Of a stretch of 64,000 nucleotides of DNA, positions 35,601-45,400 are shown piece by piece; within the stretch, counting starts at the first letter, position 1; every line of letters begins with the position of its first letter. Below the pieces are notes generated by a model, which did no database searches, had not been told where the DNA came from, and saw only the letters and a list, made by a program, of their open reading frames with translations. Position numbers and translations under genes: made by a program. Origin of the DNA: Areca catechu. Lineage: Eukaryota > Streptophyta > Magnoliopsida > Arecales > Arecaceae. Location: positions 58,646,748 to 58,710,747 of the forward strand of contig CM038038.1 in the NCBI GenBank assembly GCA_021397845.1. The letters are read 5' to 3'.

Positions 35601-36555
35601 ATATCCCAATGTTACAATCGGTCAAGGTATGGTTATCTAAATAGTTTTCCATGAAAGACTTGGGAGAAGCATCTTATATACTAGGCATCAAGATCTATAG
35701 AGATAGATCTAGGAGGATGCTAGGTTTATCCCAATCTAGGTACATTGACCAAGTGCTAAAAAGATTTAGCATGGAGGAAAGTAAAAGAGGTTACTTACCT
35801 ATTGGTCATGGCATACATCTTTCTAAGAAGATGTCTCCTAAGACACCTGAAGAAAGAAATAGAATGAATTCTATACCTTATGCTTCGGCAATAGGGTCTA
35901 TTATGTATGCTATGCTATGTACTAGGCCTGATGTGGCATATGCCTTAGGTATAGCCAGCAGGTTTCAGGCTGATTCAGGAGAGGATCATTGGAAGGCTGT
36001 GAAAAATATTCTTAAGTACTTAAGAAGAACTAAGGATATTTTTCTAATATACGGAGGATCTGACTTAAACTAGAAGCTTATTCAGATTCTAGTTTTCAAT
36101 CAGATCCAGATGACAACAAATCTATATCTGGGTATGTTTTTACCCTTAATGGAGGAGCTGTAAGATGGAAGAGTTCTAAACAGCAAACTATAGCTGACTT
36201 AACAACTGAGGCAGAGTACATTGCTGTTAGTGAAGCTGCCAAGGAAGCTGTCTGGATGAAGAAGTTCATATCAGAGTTGGGCGTAGTTCCTGAGATTGAA
36301 GGTCCAGTATCACATTTCTATGATTATACGGGGGCTGTTGCTCAAGCAAAGGAACCAAGAGCTCATCACAAATCAAAGCACATTCTGAGACGCTTCCATC
36401 TCGTTCGAGAGATTGTCGAACGACAAGAAGTCTGCATTAAAAGGGTAGAAACGAAGAACAATATAGCAGACCCGTTCACTAAGGCTCTATCACAGCGAGA
36501 GTTTGATCGCCACCTTGATTGTATGGGGTTAAGATTTAAAGGTGATTGGCTTTAG
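32654..36555 (+). pseudogene. Copia B gag-pol polyprotein with two stops and three frameshifts
   Basis: Gag starts at 32654 with a UBN2-type gag domain, then the zinc knuckle CFHCGKPGHWKRNC (intact CX2CX4HX4C, about 33381-33422). The protease motif is LDTACGHHI (about 33533). Integrase has the zinc-finger LLWHCRLGHI..CESC, then HTDVCGP, SDRGGEY and NGVAERRNR holding the catalytic D, D and E. RT has WQMDVK and the YVDD box (LYVDDILLIGND). RNase H has TTEAEY and ends at 36555. Lesions are TAA at 33086-33088, a frameshift near 33720, a frameshift near 35325, TAG at 35642-35644 and a frameshift near 36070. Every domain is otherwise well preserved. Confidence 0.92.
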
Positions 36556-36569
36556 TGCAAGTGGTAGAT

Positions 36570-38931
36570 TGAAAGATTGTGCCCTAAAAGCCAATTGAAA
36601 TATTGTATTTTGATCCCAAAATCAATGAATTGACATTTTTTTATAATAAAGGCATTATTTTCATCATACGCTATGTCTTTATGATTTTATGATGAACCCC
36701 ATAGATTAGGGCTATGGTTCTAGGGTTATGATGAGATCATACCAGTGAAACCTAAAGCCTTAAAACCCTAATCTAAAATATTCCTGGTCGACGGGACATT
36801 GAGTTGGGGATCAATGTTTCCGGCAAGACCAGCACATCCTATATATGCTTTGTGATAAGGGTGGCTGATCTCATAGTCACTTGTATTTGACACTAATACT
36901 AGGATGTGAGTGTTTATTAGAGAATGAGTTCACTGAATTGATCCAGATTGAGAATATCTAATGGAACCTTATCTGTTTGTCAATAGATAATTCTCATAGT
37001 GGGAGTAGTGCATGTGGTCCTTTGACCTGAGACTACCATAGTACCTTATATATATGAATCCATACTTTGGTTCGCAATCAATCATGACACTGAGTCATGC
37101 ACGAGGTGATACTGGTTATGGTGGATTGTATATGGAGGTTGTGAGTAGGTCAACAAGAAATTGATCAGCCCTAGTAAGAGGGAATTGCATCCAACTAATT
37201 TCAAATGATGGATTCAGGAAATCTTTGATCAAAGTATGAACATTAGAGTTAATTTCTAATGAATGAATCATCATTATAAAGATTGAGCTAGGGATGAATA
37301 TGAAATTGGATTTGACAAGTATCCATATTCATAATCATATTCGGGATGCAAGTTGATAAAAGGACTGAATTGCCCGATAACTCACCACTGAAGGGTATTT
37401 TGGTAATTCCACCAAAATTCCACATCTTCCGGGTAGACATGATACGTTGCTAGACGTCAATCTTGTCTTGTAGGTATGTGATTGAGTTATGGTAATTCAA
37501 ATCAGTTAATTAGAATTAGATTCTAATTGACCGAGTCGAGCTAGTTTGAGTTGACCTAAATCGGCTTAGTTGAGATCTAACCGAATTAAGTCAAATAGCG
37601 CTCGGACCTACTGCTGGCTAGGTGTGGAATCCAATGGGTCACACACAAAAGAAAATTGATGAAGGATTTAATTTGGAATTAAATCATGTTTGCAGGATAA
37701 ACACACTAGCATGTGTTGCAGACCAAATTTCTATTCGAATCAGATTCGAATTTGGTTCCGAATTGGGCTTAATTGGGTTCTAATTGAACCAGATTAAGGT
37801 CTAAATTAAATTCTAGGACATTGGACTAACCCATGGCTGAACCCAAGTGAATTAAGTTCACTGAGACCCTCTCTCCAAGCCACCCTCTCCCTTTCTCACC
37901 CGCGCGTGCCAAGAAGAAGAGTCCATGCGCGTGGACTCCTCTTCTTGCGCGTGAGAAAGAAAATACCATCGAAGAAAAATCTGAAAAAGGGGTGATTCGG
38001 ATCCTTGTCTGACACCCTTGGATCTGGATCTGATGGCCAGAAAAAATTAAGGAAAAGATCCGTCGCTTTTCGGTCGCAAATCCATCTCCAAAAGTTGCGA
38101 TTCTTCCTGAAGTTTTTTCGAGAGTCCTCCTCGTCGGAAAAACAAAATATAAATCGGAGAATCATGATTTTTGGTTGAGGGAGTGCGTGAGGAATGAGGG
38201 ATCGTGATTCCTGGGGTTTCAGAGGGTTGCGTTGTTTTGAGAAGACGCCCTTCTGAGATCTATAAATAGGGTTGGGTTCTCGGGGGTTTTCATGTAAGAT
38301 AATTCAGAGATCAGATTCCTTTTCTTCCTCTCTAGAATACTCCTTCCCCTTGTTCTTGTTGGGTATTGTTTTCCTTACAGAGGTATCCTCAATCGAAACT
38401 CTGACCCTAAACAAGAATAAGAGGAAGGTCTTGAACGGTAAAGGAAAGAAAAATGAAAGGATCTGTTCTTCTTCTTTTCCTTCTTGAATTAAGACTTTAC
38501 CTGTCTTAATTTTTCTTCCAATTCAATTCAAGAAAAGGAATTCAAGAAAGGGAATTCTTAAAAAAAAAATTCAAGAAGAGAAAAGAAGGAAGAAAAGAAA
38601 TTTTCAAGAAAGAAAATTTCAGCCTAAATTTCCAAGAATTGAATTCTTCAAAAAGAATTCAAGAAGAGGAGCCAAGAACAAGAAATTGTTGTCTTCATTT
38701 TTTTTTCTGTGTGGATCACCATTGGAGGGTGAACATTTGGGCACCTGGTGGAGATTTAGAGTTTGGATTTTAGCGATACAGGTTAGTACTTTAATTTGAG
38801 ATTAAATCTTATATATACATCTTATATGTTTTAATTCTTTTAAGGAGAACTTGGGTTAAAGGTTTGGTGAAGATTTCATAAAGATAAAAAATTTTGAAAT
38901 CTATGTTTCCGCCTTGCCACCGAACCCTACA
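36570..38931 (+). repeat. Copia B 3' LTR
   Basis: 2362 bp, TGAAAGATTGTGCCC to CGAACCCTACA, with TATAAATA at 38261-38268. It is collinear with the 5' LTR over its whole length. Differences are isolated substitutions and a few one-base indels. It begins 15 bp after the end of the RNase H frame. Confidence 0.92.
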
Positions 38932-39708
38932 GGTAGGATCGTCGATGAGCTGAGAAGTCATCGATGATTAGGGCACTACTATTTTTTTATTTTATTTTTC
39001 TAGGGGGTGGCGAAGGAACAATGAAGATGGAAGGTAGGAAAATTAGACTCTCTATGGACTTGGACTTACATTTACGGAGAGACCTCTCACCTCTAGGGCA
39101 TCTCACCCATCCCACTATATGTAGCCTAGGGTATCCCATCCATCTCACTACATGCGGAGCATAGGGTATCCCACCCAAATCATTACCTGGGGCCGTGAAG
39201 GAAAATCTCTAAGACCATAAAGGAGACTCGATGGGAAAGAGGATAACTAGGGCCTCATGCCCCTCGATACTCGAAAGCGAAGGCATAGGGTCTCACTCCC
39301 CTCGATGCTCGAAGGCGAATGCAAGATGGGCCTCATGCCCACTTCTTTACGGAGGCAGAATGAAGAATCATTCTTTCCTAAAAACTCATCTTCATTAACC
39401 AATTCTTTACAAAGGACTGGGGGTGATATTTATAGACCTTTCCTAACCCTTGTTTGAATTTGAATACAGGATAGAAAGATACGGGTTCAAATTCAAATAC
39501 AAGATAAGATGAGGTCTATCCCAATCCTAACAACTAGATATCTCAATCCTAACCAACTAACAAATTTCAAAATAAAGATAAATCCTAAACTATCCTAAAA
39601 ATCTGATAACTTATTCTTGAATTTGAATTCAAGAATGGTGTTGCTCAAGATTTGTGCTGCTCCGGGATCTGTGTTGCTGTGGGATCTGTGCTGGTGATGT
39701 CCCCATCA

Positions 39709-39717
39709 TTTTTAAAT
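39709..39717 (-). other. 9-bp LTR-LTR junction 2 in the C array
   Basis: TTTTTAAAT separates CCCCATCA (end of LTR 3) from TGATGGGG (start of LTR 4). It has the same length as junction 1 and differs by one base, so both junctions probably derive from a single deletion that was later duplicated. Confidence 0.75.
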
Positions 39718-40509
39718 TGATGGGGCATGGGATCAGGGGTAGGATCGTCGATGAGCTAAGAAGTCATCGATGAGTAGGGTACTACTATTTTTTTTTATTT
39801 TATTTTTCTAGGGGGTGGTGAAGGAATAATGGAGATGGAAAACAGAAAAATTGGATTCTTTACAAACTTGGACTTACATTCATAAAGAGACCTCTCACCT
39901 CTAGGGCATCTCACCCACCCCACTACATGTAGCCTAGGGCCCATCTCACTACATATGGAGCCTAGGGCATCCCACCCAAATTGCTACCGGGGCCATGAAG
40001 GAAAATCTTTAAGACCATAGAGGGGACTCGACGGGGAAGGGGATAACTAGGGCCTCATGCCCTTCGATGCTCGAAAGCAAAGGCATAGGGTCTCACACCC
40101 CTCAACACCCGAAGGCAAAGGCAAGATGGGCCTCACGCTCACTCCTTTATGGAGGTAGAATAAAAAATCACTCTTCCTTAAAAACTCATCTTCATTAACC
40201 AATTTTTTATAAAGGACTGAGGGTGGTATTTATAGACCTTTCCTAACCCTCGTTTGAATTTGAATATAGGATAGAAGGATAGGATTTCAAATTAAAATAC
40301 AAGATAAGATGAGGTCTATCCCAATCCTAACAACTAGATATCTCAATCCTAACCAACTAATAAATTTCAAAATAAAGATAAATCCTAAACTATCCTAAAA
40401 ATTCGATAACTTATTCTTGAATTTGAATTCAAAAATGGTACTGCTTCAAGATCCATGCTACTCTAGGATCTGTGCTGCTCTGGGATCCATGTTGATGATG
40501 TCCCCATCA
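39718..40509 (-). repeat. C array LTR 4
   Basis: 792-bp uninterrupted LTR, TGATGGGGCATGGGATCAGG to GTCCCCATCA. It shows the family layout most clearly: poly-T tract near 39788, the CTCACACCCCTCAACACC-type modules at about 40050-40140, and TATTTATAGACC (minus-strand TATA box) near 40230. Confidence 0.8.
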
Positions 40510-41701
40510 TTTTCCTGAGGTAGGGAGAACTCGACTCCATCGAGTTAGGTTCAGACTCTAGCATCAGCTTGACTTCAGGCTCCTAGAACTCTAGCTTGAT
40601 TGTCGATAGCCTTTTTTTCTCTTTTATTTATTTATTTATTTCTCTAATTTTCTTTTTTTCACCATTTTTTTATTTTCCATGCTGAAGCAGAAGTCGGCAT
40701 TGAGGATCGACTTTGCATTCATGATCATGCAAAGGGTCTTCTGTGCTTTGACAGGCATGCGAAACAGGGGAGAAGGCTTCGGGTGTGGGAATTCGGTGGC
40801 TTCACTGGTGACAGTGGCAGTGGGAGGAGCTGAAGGTGGTCTTGGACGGTGATAATGGAGGCACGTGGGGAGGAAGGGACGGAGTGTGTCATTGGCGGTG
40901 GAGCACGATCGTCAGCTGTTGGGCATTGATCAGGGCGATGGAGATTGGGCATGCCAGAGGAGATGGCCATGGGTCTTTCGGATGGGAGGGGATTCGGTGG
41001 AGGCTTGGAATGAGGCAAAGAAGAGGGAGCTTGCCTTGGGTGGAGGCTAATGGAGGTGGATCTTTCGGTGGGGGGGCATGGGCGGTCTACGGTTGGTGCG
41101 AGCTTGGATCTGGGTGGAGGTATTCCGATCAGAGGAGCAGGGGACATTGGTGGTGTCTCTCGACAGGGGAGGAGCTTTGGAGGAGGAGACCGACAGGGCG
41201 GTGTCGCGCAGATCCATGGTTGGTCCGTTGATGGGGATTTCTGCATGAATGGGAGGGAGGCAAAAAGCTTCACAGGGAGATCTAGCAGGAATCTGGTAGA
41301 GATTGGCATCGTGGTTGGCTTGGATGGATTGTTGGTGGTCAGTCGAAGACGGGATTGGAGATGCAGACCGGTGGCTGGGATCATTGATGATCGGGCGATC
41401 CTTGTCACAGGTGGAAGAGAGGTGGTAGCAGGTGATGAAGGCGATGGTTATGGGGAGGAAGGACCGAAACAACATAGGCGAAGATGTTCGTATGGTGGTG
41501 ATCGGCGATGGAGCATGGAGGGCTTCTAGTGGGATTGGGAAGCAGAGAGGCAGTGATCTGAGGTGCATGGGGTGGATGGATTAGCGATGGGAAGGTGATG
41601 CTCAGTGACGGGATCGACAGTTGGTGGATGGATCAGTGACGTGGAATCGTTTGGATGAACTGGTTGAAGCATACCCTAATCAACCTACTCTGATACCAAA
41701 T
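40510..41701 (-). mobile_element. C internal region 2, no recognised protein
   Basis: 1.19 kb between LTR 4 and LTR 5, beginning TTTTCCTGAGG in plus view and ending CTCTGATACCAAAT, the complement of the primer site (41688-41701). A 227-codon frame on the element sense strand (minus 41408-40725) is very rich in Pro and Ser and matches no family I know. Internal region 1 does not keep this frame, so I treat it as non-coding. Short words at the edges are shared with internal region 1, whereas the centre has diverged. Confidence 0.6.
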
Positions 41702-42467
41702 TGATGGGGGACGGGATCAGGGGAGGATCGTTGGTGAGCTAAGAAGTCACCGATGATTGGGGTACTACTTTTTTTTAAATTTTTCTAGGGGATGGCGAAT
41801 GAACAATGGAGATGGAGGATAGGAAAATTGAACACTGACTTGGGACTTACATTCATGGAGAGACCTCTCACCTTTAGGGCATCTCACCCACCCCACTATA
41901 TGTAGCCTAGGGCATCCCACCCATCTCACTACATGCGAAGCCTAGGGCATCCCACCCAAATCGCTACCTGGGGCCATGAAGGAAAATCTCTAAGACCATA
42001 GAGGGGACTCAACGGGGAAGAGGATAACTAGGGCCTCACATCCCTCGATGCTCGAAAGTGAAGGCATAGGGCCTCACACCCCTTGACCCCTGAAGGCGAA
42101 GACAAGATGGGCCTCACGCTCATTCCTTTACGGAGGCAGAACGAAGAATCACTCTTCCTTAAAAACTCATTTTCCTTAACCAATTTTTTTACAAAGCAAT
42201 GAGGGTGGTATTTATAGACCTTTTCAACCCTCATTTGAATTTGAATACAAGATAGAAAGATAAGGATGGTTCAAATTCAAATACAAGATAAGGTCTATCC
42301 ATACTAGATAACTCAATCCTAACCAAACTAATCCTAAATCAAATTTTAAAATAATTGATAAAGATAAATCCTAAAATTATTTATTCTGGCACTAGATATG
42401 CATCGAAATTTATACTGCTCCAGGATTCATGCTTGCTCCGGGATCCATGCTGGTGATGTCCCCATTA
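41702..42467 (-). repeat. C array LTR 5
   Basis: 766 bp, TGATGGGGGACGGG to GTCCCCATTA, the final CA mutated to TA. It is followed at once by GGTTG (42468-42472), the right copy of the target duplication of the whole array. In minus orientation it is the outermost 5' LTR. Confidence 0.8.
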
Positions 42468-42472
42468 GGTTG

Positions 42473-45400
42473 AGGAACTTGAGGATTGTCTTGACATAGG
42501 AGAAAGTCTTCTATATACTTGCCTCTCATGATCCCAAATCGATCAGAGAGGATGCTACAGATGAGAAAAAGGTCACATATAAAATGTGACAGAATGATAG
42601 TCTAATTATCAAATAAATCATGTAGGCCTCCATGAGCAATGAATTGTAGAGACAACATGAAGATATAGAACTTCAGTCCATATTACTCAATCTTAAGGAG
42701 CTATTTGGAGAGCAAAGTAGGATTGCTCGATATGAAATATCAAAGCAGTTATTTTAAGTAAGAATGAGTGAGGGCTCATCCATACAAGCCCATATATTAA
42801 AAATAATTAATTTAATCACTCGATTAGGGAAATTAAGGTTTGTTATGGATAGATAGCTCAGTCAAGATTTGGTCATGCAATCACTCCTTGATTTTTTCTC
42901 TCAGTTTGTCATTAACTATCATATAAACAAACTGAATATTTTACTACCTGAGCTGCTTAATATGCTTAAGATAGCTAAGAGTCATTATAAAGAAGATAAG
43001 GCTAATCTTTTTCTAATTGATGGAAAGAAAAAAATGGCAATGATGAAGGGTTTGAAAAAAGCAGAACCCTAAGAAAAGCATCTAGAAGAAAAAGAAGGCA
43101 AAGAAGCCCTCTACTGATGGAACTTGTTTTCACTACAAGAAGTAGGGACACTGAAAGAAAAATGGAAAGAGTTATCTTGCAAGTTTGAAGCTCGATGTTG
43201 GTGGAGCATCAAAAGGTTTGTACATAATATAAACTAATTTATCATTAAGTGCTTTAACTTCTGATTCATGGGTATTGGATACTGCTATGGATCTTATATA
43301 TGCAAGTTATTGCAAGGACTATAAAAAATTAGGAGCTTGAAGAATGGTGCTTTTGAGCTTTATGGCACGAGTGGTGAAGCCATTCAAGTGAAAGTTGTGT
43401 GCATGTATCTACTATTATTACCTTTGGGCAAGATATTAAAATTGAAGGATTATTATTATATTCTGAATGTCATTAGAAATATATTTTTGTACCCTTGTTA
43501 TTACAAAAAGATTTTGAAATTAATGTAAAAAGCAATGATGCTCAATTTATCATTCTAATGAATTATTTGGAAATGATTTATTCAATAATGGTCTTTTAGT
43601 TCTTTCGCTCAATGACGAAGTATTACTTGTTGAAAATAAGAAGAGAATGAGAGATGTTAATGTCACTTTTTTCTGGCATTATCGACTTGGTCATATTAGT
43701 GAGCCTAGGATAAACAAGTTATACAAAGATAATTTCTTTGATCCTTATGATTATAAATCATTAGAAAATTTAATATCTTTGATCCTTATGATTATAAATC
43801 ATTAGGAAACTTGTGAGTCTTGTCTCATGAGAAAAATGACCAAGTTTCCATTCATTGGACATGGAAAAGGGCAAATGAGTTATTAAGTCTTATACACACA
43901 GAAGTATATGGACTTATGCCAACTCAAGCCAGAGGAGGATACTCTTATTTCATCACCTTCATCGATGACTTATTAATGTTTGGATATGTGTACTTATGAA
44001 ACACAAATATGAAGCCTTTAATAAACTTAAAGAGTATCAAAGTACGGTTGAAAAATAAACTGGAAAAAGTATTAAATCCTTCAATCCAATCAAGGAAGAG
44101 AATACTTATCCAGTAAATTTTTTAATTATATTAAGGATAAAGGTATTCTTTCTGTTGACCCTTAAAGTGATTTTGATGATAACAAAACATTGGAGCATAC
44201 ATTTAGTTATCTAACAACTCCTCAAATGATTGACAAGTTTTTATAGGACAACTACATTGATACATCTTGTAACTCCTACAATCTTTAATGTTTTGTATTG
44301 AGTTGTAAATTATTTAGAATCTTGTAAAGAAGAACCCTACAAAAAATTTCTATTAAAAACAAGTTCAAGGGTTACTTCTAGTTGTCTTTCAAGCTTCAAG
44401 TTTTCCTTTAATTTATTGTAAAAAGTGCTTGAAGAAGATCTTTAAAGGTTGGGACAAGTGTTCTGGAAGTTTGAAGCTGATCTGGCTGAAAAACCACATT
44501 CGAGCTGACTAGATAAACAACCCAGCCGACTCTGGAACTGGCATTGAAGACAAGTTCTCTGGCACGCAGATCCAGCCGACTGGCACCAAGGTCCAGCTGA
44601 CTCATCCAGAACAAGGTTGAGAACGTTTTATGATTCTCAGGAATCCGAGCCGACTGTAATTAGATCTAGCCGACTCATACAGAACTCAGTTGAAAATGGT
44701 CTGATAGGCCTCTAAGACTCTAGCCGACTGGAATTCAGCCCAGCCAACTCGTCTAGAGTGAAGTATTTTCTCAGCTGTGGAAGCTAGCCGATTGGCACTT
44801 AACACAGTCGACCCGAACTTCATCCGAGCTGACTCGAAGTCTGTCTGAGCTGACTGGAATAATGGGGTCACCTCTAATGGCTTGTTCCAGTTCTCAGTTT
44901 TTGAATTCCAAAAGTGCTCCAACGGTAACCTGTCACCTCCCAACGGTCTACAACATTCAAAATCAAGGGAAGGAAGTTGAAGTCTCTATAAATAAGGTAT
45001 GAGAACATCTTTGGAGAGACTAATGAGCGAATAATGATTTATTGAGCATTTATTGAACACTTATTGAAGTGAAGTGAGAGAGCACTAGAGCTTTAAAGTT
45101 TGCCTTCAAGCCTGCAACAACTCTTACCAGAAGCTTGAAGCATCTTTTTGAGGAAAGCAAGGAAGCCATTAAAGTGCATTAAAGAGCATTCAGTGGATCT
45201 TCACTCGAGCTGCATTGGCAACCACCCAGACAACAGAGTTTGTCTTTATTATTGCTTTTTTAATCTATCATTTAGAATATCTGGGTTATTGGTGAGCCCT
45301 GTTGTAAAATCCAAATATGCTACTTTGGTGAGCCTTTAAAATCAAAGTGTAGAGGTTTCTTTGGAGAGCCTAGCTAAAAACCAAAGTGTAGAGGTTTACG

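Larger units (their letters stand above)
29026..38931 (+). mobile_element. Copia B: structurally complete Ty1/copia element
   Basis: The 9906-bp element has two LTRs (29026-31381 and 36570-38931), perfect target duplications GGTAG (29021-29025 and 38932-38936), a tRNA-iMet-type primer site, and gag-protease-integrase-RT-RNase H in copia order. Domain style is Angela/Tork-like. The LTRs are nearly identical, differing by scattered single bases, so the insertion is the youngest of the large ones here. The polyprotein nonetheless has two nonsense codons and three frameshifts, so B could not have moved with its own present proteins. Confidence 0.93.
29001..39708 (-). repeat. C array LTR 3, interrupted by copia B
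   Basis: The LTR starts TGATGGGGCACGGG at 29001, breaks at 29025 and resumes at 38932, ending CCCCATCA at 39708. The joined text GAGGGTAGGATCG matches LTR 2 (16549-16561) and LTR 4 (39734-39746) closely, proving that B inserted here. Confidence 0.85.
14572..42467 (-). mobile_element. C array: five LTRs of a non-autonomous LTR element
   Basis: The block is flanked by the direct repeat GGTTG (14567-14571 and 42468-42472) and splits copia A gag. It contains five same-orientation LTRs beginning TGATGGGG and ending CCCCATCA. Two LTR pairs enclose internal regions of about 1.2 kb; two neighbouring junctions hold only 9 bp. Primer-site-like ATACCAAAT before the LTRs at 16533 and 41702 shows minus orientation. 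No gag or pol motif is present. Copia D interrupts the second LTR and copia B the third. Confidence 0.8.

Noticed and set aside
40725..41408. 227-residue Pro/Ser-rich minus-strand ORF
   Set aside because: It lies in C internal region 2, low complexity, not conserved in internal region 1, with large overlapping frames on the other strand.
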